A DNA stretch of 64,000 bases from positions 186,001-250,000 of the forward strand of contig JAPFFF010000010.1 in NCBI GenBank assembly GCA_039105265.1. Direction: 5' to 3'. Source of the stretch: Tritrichomonas musculus (taxonomy: Eukaryota; Parabasalia; Tritrichomonadida; Tritrichomonadidae). The notes beneath the pieces were generated by a model, which did not search any database, was not told the DNA's origin, and saw nothing but the letters and a program-made list of their open reading frames with translations. Shown here one piece after another: positions 54,759-64,000 of the stretch (its first letter is position 1; every line of letters begins with the position of its first letter). Both the position numbers and the translations under genes were made by a program.

Positions 54759-57700
54759 AAACGATTTCGAAATTAAGTAAAATCAGTAAAAATTAAAGCT
54801 TAATCTCAATTATTCCTATTCAAACGTTTCTCACAAATGAACAGAGTTAAATAAAACACAAATCTCAAACACTTTTGTAAGATAATTAAAAACGATTTCG
54901 AAATTAAGTAAAATCAGTAAAAATTAAAGCTTAATCTCAGTTATTCTTATTCAAACGTTTCTCACAAGTGAACAGAGTTAAATAAAACACAAATCTCAAA
55001 CACTTTTGTAAGATAATTAAAAACGATTTCGAAATTAAGTAAAATCAGTAAAAATTAAAGCTTAATCTCAGTTATTCTTATTCAAACGTTTCTCACAAAT
55101 GAACAGAGTTAAATAAAACACAAATCTCAAACACTTTTGTAAGATAATTAAAAACGATTTCGAAATTAAGTAAAATCAATAAAAATTAAAGCGCAATATC
55201 AATTATTCTTATTCAAACGTTTCTCACAAGTGAACAGAGTTAAATAAAACACAAATCTCAAACACTTTTGTAAGATAATTATAAACGATTTCGAAATTAA
55301 GTAAAATCAGTAAAAATTAAAGCTTAATCTCAGTTATTCTTAATCTAACATTTCTCACAAATGAACAGAGTTAAATAAAACACAAATCTCAAACACTTTT
55401 GTAAGATAATTAAAAACGATTTCGAAATTAAGTAAAATCAGTAAAAATTAAAGCTTAATCTCAGTTATTCTTAATCTAACATTTCTCACAAATGAACAGA
55501 GTTAAATAAAACACAAATCTCAAACACTTTTATAAGATAATTAAAAACGATTTCGAAATTAAGTAAAATCAGTAAAAATTAAAGCTTAATCTCAGTTATT
55601 CTTATTCAAACGTTTCTCACAAGTGAACAGAGTTAAATAAAACATAAATCTCAAACACTTTTGTAAGATAATTAAAAACGATTTCGAAATTAAGTAAAAT
55701 CAGTAAAAATTAAAGCTTAATCTCAGTTATTCTTATTCAAACGTTTCTCACAAATGAACAGAGTTAAATAAAACACAAATCTCAAACACTTTTGTAAGAT
55801 AATTAAAAACGATTTCGAAATTAAGTAAAATCAGTAAAAATTAAAGCTTAATCTCAGTTATTCTTATTCAAACGTTTCTCACAAATGAACAGAGTTAAAT
55901 AAAACACAAATCTCAAACACTTTTGTAAGATAATTAAAAACGATTTCGAAATTAAGTAAAATCAGTAAAAATTAAAGCTTAATCTCAATTATTCTTAATC
56001 TAACATTTCTCACAAATGAACAGAGTTAAATAAAACACAAATCTCAAACACTTTTGTAAGATAATTATAAACGATTTCGAAATTAAGTAAAATCAATAAA
56101 AATTAAAGCTTAATCTCAGTTATTCTTAATCTAACATTTCTCACAAGTGAACAGAGTTAAATAAAACACAAATCTCAAACACTTTTGTAAGATAATTGAA
56201 AAAGATTTCGAAATTAAGTAAAATCAATAAAAATTAAAGCTTAATCTCAGTTATTCTTATTCAAACGTTTCTCACAAATGAACAGAGTTAAATAAAACAC
56301 AAATCTCAAACACTTTTGTAAGATAATTAAAAACGATTTCGAAATTAAGTAAAATCAATAAAAATTAAAGCTTAATCTCAGTTATTCTTATTCTAACATT
56401 TCTCACAAATGAACAGAGTTAAATAAAACACAAATCTCAAACACTTTTGTAAGATAATTAAAAACGATTTCGAAATTAAGTAAAATCAATAAAAATTAAA
56501 GCTTAATCTCAGTTATTCTTAATCTAACATTTCTCACAAGTGAACAGAGTTAAATAAAACACAAATCTCAAACACTTTTGTAAGATAATTGAAAACGATT
56601 TCGAAATTAAGTAAAATCAGTAAAAATTAAAGCTTAATCTCAGTTATTCTTAATCTAACATTTCTCACAAATGAACAGAGTTAAATAAAACACAAATCTC
56701 AAACACTTTTGTAAGATAATTAAAAACGATTTCGAAATTAAGTAAAATCAATAAAAATTAAAGCGCAATATCAATTATTCTTATTCAAACGTTTCTCACA
56801 AGTGAACAGAGTTAAATAAAACACAAATCTCAAACACTTTTGTAAGATAATTATAAACGATTTCGAAATTAAGTAAAATCAGTAAAAATTAAAGCTTAAT
56901 CTCAGTTATTCTTAATCTAACATTTCTCACAAATGAACAGAGTTAAATAAAACACAAATCTCAAACACTTTTGTAAGATAATTATAAACGATTTCGAAAT
57001 TAAGTAAAATCAGTAAAAATTAAAGCTTAATCTCAGTTATTCTTATTCAAACGTTTCTCACAAGTGAACAGAGTTAAATAAAACATAAATCTCAAACACT
57101 TTTGTAAGATAATTAAAAACGATTTCGAAATTAAGTAAAATCAGTAAAAATTAAAGCTTAATCTCAGTTATTCTTATTCAAACGTTTCTCACAAATGAAC
57201 AGAGTTAAATAAAACACAAATCTCAAACACTTTTGTAAGATAATTAAAAACGATTTCGAAATTAAGTAAAATCAGTAAAAATTAAAGCTTAATCTCAGTT
57301 ATTCTTATTCAAACGTTTCTCACAAATGAACAGAGTTAAATAAAACACAAATCTCAAACACTTTTGTAAGATAATTAAAAACGATTTCGAAATTAAGTAA
57401 AATCAGTAAAAATTAAAGCTTAATCTCAATTATTCTTAATCTAACATTTCTCACAAATGAACAGAGTTAAATAAAACACAAATCTCAAACACTTTTGTAA
57501 GATAATTAAAAACGATTTCGAAATTAAGTAAAATCAGTAAAAATTAAAGCGCAATATCAATTATTCTTATTCAAACGTTTCTCACAAATGAACAGAGTTA
57601 AATAAAACACAAATCTCAAACACTTTTGTAAGATAATTAAAAACGATTTCGAAATTAAGTAAAATCAGTAAAAATTAAAGCTTAATCTCAGTTATTCTTA

Positions 57701-57902
57701 ATCTAACATTTCTCACAAATGAACAGAGTTAAATAAAACACAAATCTCAAACACTTTTGTAAGATAATTATAAACGATTTCGAAATTAAGTAAAATCAGT
57801 AAAAATTAAAGCTTAATCTCAATTATTCCTATTCAAACGTTTCTCACAAGTGAACAGAGTTAAATAAAACACAAATCTCAAACACTTTTGTAAGATAATT
57901 AA
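54759..57902 (+). repeat. 24-monomer higher-order repeat, unit 2 (M419-M442)
   Basis: Copy of 51615-54758 at a shift of 3144 bp; collinear to M440 (57640). M441-M442 (g3A, t:a4G) replace the a3A, a3A of unit 1 and lead into the K-marked tetramers. Its right part, from M436, also belongs to the 77-monomer-shift duplication, so the two duplications overlap. This shows they arose in sequence. Confidence 0.86.
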
Positions 57903-60900
57903 AAACGATTTCGAAATTAAGTAAAATCAGTAAAAATTAAAGCTTAATCTCAGTTATTCTTATTCAAACGTTTCTCACAAGTGAACAGAGTTAAATAAAA
58001 CACAAATCTCAAACACTTTTGTAAGATAATTAAAAACGATTTCGAAATTAAGTAAAATCAGTAAAAATTAAAGCTTAATCTCAGTTATTCTTAATCTAAC
58101 ATTTCTCACAAGTGAACAGAGTTAAATAAAACACAAATCTCAAACACTTTTGTAAGATAATTATAAACGATTTCGAAATTAAGTAAAATCAGTAAAAATT
58201 AAAGCTTAATCTCAATTATTCTTATTCAAACGTTTCTCACAAGTAAACAGAGTTAAATAAAACACAAATCTCAAACACTTTTGTAAGATAATTATAAACG
58301 ATTTCGAAATTAAGTAAAATCAGTAAAAATTAAAGCTTAATCTCAATTATTCTTATTCTAACATTTCTCACAAATGAACAGAGTTAAATAAAACACAAAT
58401 CTCAAACACTTTTGTAAGATAATTAAAAACGATTTCGAAATTAAGTAAAATCAGTAAAAATTAAAGCTTAATCTCAGTTATTCTTATTCAAACGTTTCTC
58501 ACAAGTGAACAGAGTTAAATAAAACACAAATCTCAAACACTTTTGTAAGATAATTAAAAACGATTTCGAAATTAAGTAAAATCAGTAAAAATTAAAGCTT
58601 AATCTCAGTTATTCTTAATCTAACATTTCTCACAAGTGAACAGAGTTAAATAAAACACAAATCTCAAACACTTTTGTAAGATAATTATAAACGATTTCGA
58701 AATTAAGTAAAATCAGTAAAAATTAAAGCTTAATCTCAATTATTCTTATTCAAACGTTTCTCACAAGTGAACAGAGTTAAATAAAACACAAATCTCAAAC
58801 ACTTTTGTAAGATAATTATAAACGATTTCGAAATTAAGTAAAATCAGTAAAAATTAAAGCTTAATCTCAATTATTCTTAATCTAACATTTCTCACAAATG
58901 AACAGAGTTAAATAAAACACAAATCTCAAACACTTTTGTAAGATAATTAAAAACGATTTCGAAATTAAGTAAAATCAGTAAAAATTAAAGCTTAATCTCA
59001 GTTATTCTTATTCAAACGTTTCTCACAAATGAACAGAGTTAAATAAAACACAAATCTCAAACACTTTTATAAGATAATTAAAAACGATTTCGAAATTAAG
59101 TAAAATCAGTAAAAATTAAAGCTTAATCTCAGTTATTCTTATTCAAACGTTTCTCACAAATGAACAGAGTTAAATAAAACACAAATCTCAAACACTTTTG
59201 TAAGATAATTAAAAACGATTTCGAAATTAAGTAAAATCAGTAAAAATTAAAGCTTAATCTCAGTTATTCTTATTCAAACGTTTCTCACAAATGAACAGAG
59301 TTAAATAAAACACAAATCTCAAACACTTTTGTAAGATAATTAAAAACGATTTCGAAATTAAGTAAAATCAGTAAAAATTAAAGCTTAATCTCAGTTATTC
59401 TTAATCTAACATTTCTCACAAATGAACAGAGTTAAATAAAACACAAATCTCAAACACTTTTGTAAGATAATTAAAAACGATTTCGAAATTAAGTAAAATC
59501 AGTAAAAATTAAAGCTTAATCTCAGTTATTCTTAATCTAACATTTCTCACAAATGAACAGAGTTAAATAAAACACAAATCTCAAACACTTTTGTAAGATA
59601 ATTAAAAACGATTTCGAAATTAAGTAAAATCAGTAAAAATTAAAGCTTAATCTCAGTTATTCTTATTCAAACGTTTCTCACAAATGAACAGAGTTAAATA
59701 AAACACAAATCTCAAACACTTTTGTAAGATAATTAAAAACGATTTCGAAATTAAGTAAAATCAGTAAAAATTAAAGCTTAATCTCAATTATTCTTAATCT
59801 AACATTTCTCACAAATGAACAGAGTTAAATAAAACACAAATCTCAAACACTTTTGTAAGATAATTAAAAACGATTTCGAAATTAAGTAAAATCAGTAAAA
59901 ATTAAAGCGCAATATCAATTATTCTTATTCAAACGTTTCTCACAAATGAACAGAGTTAAATAAAACACAAATCTCAAACACTTTTGTAAGATAATTAAAA
60001 ACGATTTCGAAATTAAGTAAAATCAGTAAAAATTAAAGCTTAATCTCAATTATTCTTAATCTAACATTTCTCACAAATGAACAGAGTTAAATAAAACACA
60101 AATCTCAAACACTTTTGTAAGATAATTAAAAACGATTTCGAAATTAAGTAAAATCAGTAAAAATTAAAGCTTAATCTCAATTATTCTTAATCTAACATTT
60201 CTCACAAATGAACAGAGTTAAATAAAACACAAATCTCAAACACTTTTGTAAGATAATTATAAACGATTTCGAAATTAAGTAAAATCAGTAAAAATTAAAG
60301 CTTAATCTCAATTATTCCTATTCAAACGTTTCTCACAAATGAACAGAGTTAAATAAAACACAAATCTCAAACACTTTTGTAAGATAATTAAAAACGATTT
60401 CGAAATTAAGTAAAATCAGTAAAAATTAAAGCTTAATCTCAGTTATTCTTATTCAAACGTTTCTCACAAGTGAACAGAGTTAAATAAAACACAAATCTCA
60501 AACACTTTTGTAAGATAATTAAAAACGATTTCGAAATTAAGTAAAATCAGTAAAAATTAAAGCTTAATCTCAGTTATTCTTATTCAAACGTTTCTCACAA
60601 ATGAACAGAGTTAAATAAAACACAAATCTCAAACACTTTTGTAAGATAATTAAAAACGATTTCGAAATTAAGTAAAATCAATAAAAATTAAAGCGCAATA
60701 TCAATTATTCTTATTCAAACGTTTCTCACAAGTGAACAGAGTTAAATAAAACACAAATCTCAAACACTTTTGTAAGATAATTATAAACGATTTCGAAATT
60801 AAGTAAAATCAGTAAAAATTAAAGCTTAATCTCAGTTATTCTTAATCTAACATTTCTCACAAATGAACAGAGTTAAATAAAACACAAATCTCAAACACTT

Positions 60901-61570
60901 TTGTAAGATAATTAAAAACGATTTCGAAATTAAGTAAAATCAGTAAAAATTAAAGCTTAATCTCAGTTATTCTTAATCTAACATTTCTCACAAATGAACA
61001 GAGTTAAATAAAACACAAATCTCAAACACTTTTATAAGATAATTAAAAACGATTTCGAAATTAAGTAAAATCAGTAAAAATTAAAGCTTAATCTCAGTTA
61101 TTCTTATTCAAACGTTTCTCACAAGTGAACAGAGTTAAATAAAACATAAATCTCAAACACTTTTGTAAGATAATTAAAAACGATTTCGAAATTAAGTAAA
61201 ATCAGTAAAAATTAAAGCTTAATCTCAGTTATTCTTATTCAAACGTTTCTCACAAATGAACAGAGTTAAATAAAACACAAATCTCAAACACTTTTGTAAG
61301 ATAATTAAAAACGATTTCGAAATTAAGTAAAATCAGTAAAAATTAAAGCTTAATCTCAGTTATTCTTATTCAAACGTTTCTCACAAATGAACAGAGTTAA
61401 ATAAAACACAAATCTCAAACACTTTTGTAAGATAATTAAAAACGATTTCGAAATTAAGTAAAATCAGTAAAAATTAAAGCTTAATCTCAATTATTCTTAA
61501 TCTAACATTTCTCACAAATGAACAGAGTTAAATAAAACACAAATCTCAAACACTTTTGTAAGATAATTAT
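56986..61570 (+). repeat. 35-monomer segment M436-M470, second copy of the 77-monomer-shift duplication
   Basis: Partner of 46899-51483 at a shift of 10087 bp. It is followed by t:Bg3G (61571), as after the core module in the 24-monomer units, and not by the g1A of the first copy. Confidence 0.85.
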
Positions 61571-61832
61571 AAACGATTTCGAAATTAAGTAAAATCAATA
61601 AAAATTAAAGCTTAATCTCAGTTATTCTTAATCTAACATTTCTCACAAGTGAACAGAGTTAAATAAAACACAAATCTCAAACACTTTTGTAAGATAATTG
61701 AAAAAGATTTCGAAATTAAGTAAAATCAATAAAAATTAAAGCTTAATCTCAGTTATTCTTATTCAAACGTTTCTCACAAATGAACAGAGTTAAATAAAAC
61801 ACAAATCTCAAACACTTTTGTAAGATAATTAA
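60261..61832 (+). repeat. Partial third copy of the 24-monomer unit (M461-M472)
   Basis: Twelve monomers collinear with M419-M430 (shift 42 monomers, 5502 bp), ending with the monomer that has G at 130 before it, A at 4 and A at 28 (61702). The next expected Bg2A monomer is missing; instead a private g1A with G at 65 follows. The match ends where the divergent right-hand zone begins. Confidence 0.82.
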
Positions 61833-62749
61833 AAACGATTTCGAAATTAAGTAAAATCAGTAAAAATTAAAGCTTAATCTCAGTTATTCTTATTCAGACG
61901 TTTCTCACAAATGAACAGAGTTAAATAAAACACAAATCTCAAACACTTTTGTAAGATAATTAAAAACGATTTCGAAATTAAGTAAAATCAGTAAAAATTA
62001 AAGCTTAATCTCAATTATTCTTAATCTAACATTTCTCACAAATGAACAGAGTTAAATAAAACACAAATCTCAAACACTTTTGTAAGATAATTAAAAACGA
62101 TTTCGAAATTAATTAAAATCAGTAAAAATTAAAGCTTAATCTCAGTTATTCTTATTCAAACGTTTCTCACAAGTGAACAGAGTTAAATAAAACACAAATC
62201 TCAAACACTTTTGTAAGATAATTAAAAACGATTTCGAAATTAAGTAAAATCAATAAAGATTAAATCGCAATATCAATTATTCTTATTCAAACGTTTCTCA
62301 CAAGTGAACAGAGTTAAATAAAACACAAATCTCAAACACTTTTGTAAGATAATTAAAAACGATTTCGAAATTAAGTAAAATCAGTAAAAATTAAAGCTTA
62401 ATCTCAGTTATTCTTATTCAAACGTTTCTCACAAATGAACAGAGTTAAATAAAACACAAATCTCAAACACTTTTGTAAGATAATTAAAAACGATTTCGAA
62501 ATTAAGTAAAATCAATAAAAATTAAAGCTTAATCTCAGTTATTCTTATTCAAACGTTTCTCACAAATGAACAGAGTTAAATAAAACATAAATCTCAAACA
62601 CTTTTGTAAGATAATTGAAAACGATTTCGAAATTAAGTAAAATCAGTAAAAATTAAAGCTTAATCTCAGTTATTCTTATTCAAACGTTTCTCACAAGTGA
62701 ACAGAGTTAAATAAAACACAAATCTCAAACACTTTTGTAAGATAATTAA

Positions 62750-63404
62750 AAACGATTTCGAAATTAAGTAAAATCAATAAAGATTAAATCGCAATATCAA
62801 TTATTCTTATTCAAACGTTTCTCACAAGTGAACAGAGTTAAATAAAACACAAATCTCAAACACTTTTGTAAGATAATTAAAAACGATTTCGAAATTAAGT
62901 AAAATCAGTAAAAATTAAATCGCAATATCAATTATTCTTATTCAAACGTTTCTCACAAGTATACAGAGTTAAATAAAACATAAATCTCAAACACTTTTGT
63001 AAGATAATTAAAAACGATTTCGAAATTAAGTAAAATCAATAAAGATTAAATCGCAATATCAATTATTCTTATTCAAACGTTTCTCACAAGTATACAGAGT
63101 TAAATAAAACATAAATCTCAAACACTTTTGTAAGATAATTAAAAACGATTTCGAAATTAAGTAAAATCAATAAAGATTAAATCGCAATATCAATTATTCT
63201 TATTCAAACGTTTCTCACAAGTGAACAGAGTTAAATAAAACACAAATCTCAAACACTTTTGTAAGATAATTAAAAACGATTTCGAAATTAAGTAAAATCA
63301 ATAAAGATTAAATCGCAATATCAATTATTCTTATTCAAACGTTTCTCACAAGTATACAGAGTTAAATAAAACATAAATCTCAAACACTTTTGTAAGATAA
63401 TTAA
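62750..63404 (+). repeat. Cluster of five TCGC-type monomers (M480-M484)
   Basis: All five carry TCGCAATATC at 40-49 and lack AAGCTT. M481, M482 and M484 also have A81 with T82 and T101. M480 and M483 have neither, giving an alternation that suggests a local dimer (about 262 bp) being copied. Elsewhere such monomers are single and far apart. Confidence 0.82.
62881..63011 (+). repeat. Chimeric monomer M481
   Basis: It has G at 28 and A at 33, as in ordinary monomers, but TCGCAATATC at 40-49, as in the B' type. All other TCGC monomers have A28 and G33. A switch between 33 and 40 by crossover or conversion explains it, although it could instead be the intermediate from which the B' type arose. 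Confidence 0.75.
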
Positions 63405-63535
63405 AAACGATTTCGAAATTAAGTAAAATCAGTAAAAATTAAAGCTTAATCTCAGTTATTCTTATTCAAACGTTTCTCACAAATGAACAGAGTTAAATAA
63501 AACACAAATCTCAAACACTTTTGTAAGATAATTGA

Positions 63536-63665
63536 AAAAGATTTCGAAATTAATTAAAATCAGTAAAATTAAAGCTTAATCTCAGTTATTCTTATTCAAA
63601 CGTTTCTCACAAATGAACAGAGTTAAATAAAACACAAATCTCAAACACTTTTGTAAGATAATTAA
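63536..63665 (+). repeat. 130-bp monomer M486, the only length variant found
   Basis: One A is missing from the A5 tract at 30-34 (CAGTAAAATT instead of CAGTAAAAATT). The following monomer starts at 63666 instead of 63667. It also carries A at 4, T at 19 and G at 130 of the preceding unit. A one-base change in a homopolymer can also be a read error. Confidence 0.85.
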
Positions 63666-63927
63666 AAACGATTTCGAAATTAAGTAAAATCAGTAAAAAT
63701 TAAAGCTTAATCTCAGTTATTCTTATTCTAACATTTCTCACAAATGAACAGAGTTAAATAAAACACAAATCTCAAACACTTTTGTAAGATAATTAAAAAC
63801 GATTTCGAAATTAAGTAAAATCAGTAAAAATTAAAGCTTAATCTCAGTTATTCTTATTCAAACGTTTCTCACAAATGAACAGAGTTAAATAAAACACAAA
63901 TCTCAAACACTTTTGTAAGATAATTAA

Positions 63928-64000
63928 AAACGATTTCGAAATTAATTAAAATCAGTAAAAATTAAAGCTTAATCTCAGTTATTCTTATTCAAACGTTTCT
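63928..64000 (+). repeat. Partial monomer M489 cut by the window end
   Basis: The first 73 bases of a monomer with T at 19 and class g1. The array goes on past the window. Confidence 0.9.

Larger units (their letters stand above)
1..64000 (+). repeat. 131-bp tandem satellite array, 488 full monomers plus a partial one
   Basis: The motif AAACGATTTCGAAATTAAG returns every 131 bp through the whole window: starts at 1, 132, 263, 394 and so on to 62226, exactly 475 periods later. After the single 1-bp deletion near 63566 the phase is one base early to the end. All monomers lie in the same orientation and no foreign sequence interrupts them. The commonest monomer is about 24% G+C. Both strands are dense in stop codons. 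Because 131 is not a multiple of 3, a reading frame shifts at each monomer, so no long coding frame can form; the best reverse-strand frame I found is about 17 codons. Length, uniformity and lack of genes are those of nuclear satellite heterochromatin. Whether it is centromeric cannot be told from sequence. I do not recognise the family or the species. Confidence 0.98.
61571..64000 (+). repeat. Divergent right-hand zone (M471-M489)
   Basis: Within about 2.4 kb this zone gathers changes absent or rare in the other 61 kb: G at 65 (61897), T at 19 in three monomers (62095, 63536 and 63928), a TATAC word at 80-84 in three monomers (62881, 63012 and 63274), five B' monomers, and the only indel. 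No long collinear partner was found after 61832. In satellites, monomers near an array edge exchange less and keep private mutations, so an edge or a domain boundary may lie to the right of the window. The monomers remain close to the consensus, so the edge itself is not reached. Confidence 0.82.

Noticed and set aside
1-64000. CRISPR array, because of the regular direct repeats
   Set aside because: There are no unique spacers: the whole 131-bp unit repeats, with only a few substitutions, and no cas genes are present.
1-64000. Protein-coding repeat gene or long open frame
   Set aside because: Both strands carry many stops per monomer, and 131 bp shifts the frame at each unit, so only frames of a few tens of codons at most are possible.
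1-64000. Replication iterons of a plasmid or an AT-rich organelle control region
   Set aside because: Iterons are short and few, and organelle control repeats do not reach hundreds of copies with nested higher-order structure. Nuclear satellite is the simpler reading.
1-64000. AATAAA at 92-97 of each monomer as polyadenylation signals
   Set aside because: A six-base A/T word is expected by chance in sequence this AT-rich, and no transcript or promoter is indicated.
1-64000. One fixed higher-order period for the whole window
   Set aside because: Best shifts differ by region: 28-30, 74-76, 47, 20, 24 and 77 monomers. Marker monomers are irregularly spaced over the full length.
1-64000. Transposon, LTR or virus-derived element as the source of the repeat
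   Set aside because: No terminal repeats, coding remnants or target-site duplications are visible in the monomer or at any junction.
1-64000. Species or named satellite family
   Set aside because: I do not recognise the monomer. Naming a taxon from an AT-rich 131-bp unit alone would be a guess.

Overview
The whole 64 kb window is one uninterrupted satellite DNA array. A 131-bp, AT-rich monomer (about 24% G+C by hand count of the commonest form) is repeated head to tail in one orientation. There are 488 complete monomers plus a 73-bp partial one, and the window happens to start at base 1 of the monomer phase used here. The phase holds to the base from position 1 to about 63565, where the only length change I found, a 1-bp deletion, occurs. 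I see no gene, RNA gene, transposon, CRISPR array, inversion or unique sequence. The source must be a eukaryotic nuclear chromosome (pericentromeric, centromeric, subtelomeric or sex/B-chromosome heterochromatin). The sequence cannot name the species. An invertebrate such as an insect is only a guess, based on AT-richness and well-kept CpG sites.

The monomers differ at about twenty recurring diagnostic positions, most of them in positions 28-82: 28, 33, 40, 42, 43, 47, 51, 58, 61, 64, 68, 79 and 81, plus 101, 119, 130 and 131, with rare changes at 4, 19, 65 and 82. Positions 83-129 vary only at 101 and 119. Reading these sites monomer by monomer (M1 = 1-131, Mn starts at 1+131(n-1) up to M486) gives a barcode that shows how the array was built. 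Codes used below: first letter = base 51 (g/a). Digit = 57-68 class: 1 = CTTATTCAAACG, 2 = CTTATTCTAACA, 3 = CTTAATCTAACA, 4 = CCTATTCAAACG, 5 = CTTAATCTAACG. Last letter = base 79 (A/G), or K when 79 is G and 81 is A. Prefix t: = the base just before the monomer is T. Prefix C = GCGCAATATC at 40-49. Prefix B = A at 28. Prefix B' = A28 + G33 + TCGCAATATC. Suffix H = A at 119. Suffix T = T at 101.

Layout by region. (1) 1-22008: long segmental duplications. 4455-10087 recurs at 14149-19781 (shift 74 monomers, 9694 bp) with no difference at any scored site, and 10088-12838 recurs at 20044-22794 (shift 76 monomers). (2) 22009-about 38907: a higher-order repeat of 47 monomers (6157 bp), close to three copies. 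(3) 38515-41920: a short tetramer repeat and a mosaic stretch. (4) 41921-46636: a 20-monomer (2620 bp) repeat, nearly two copies. (5) 46899-51483 recurs at 56986-61570 (shift 77 monomers, 10087 bp), and between them 51615-57640 is a 24-monomer (3144 bp) repeat, nearly two copies. (6) 61571-64000: a right-hand zone with private changes, clustered divergent monomers and the only indel, as expected near the edge of an array.

Every inferred duplication or deletion is a whole number of monomers. This fits unequal exchange or gene conversion between aligned monomers, not end joining. No protein or RNA product is supported. The biological interest lies in the layered higher-order organisation, the conserved half of the monomer and the edge-like right end. 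All monomer assignments were made by eye and should be recomputed.
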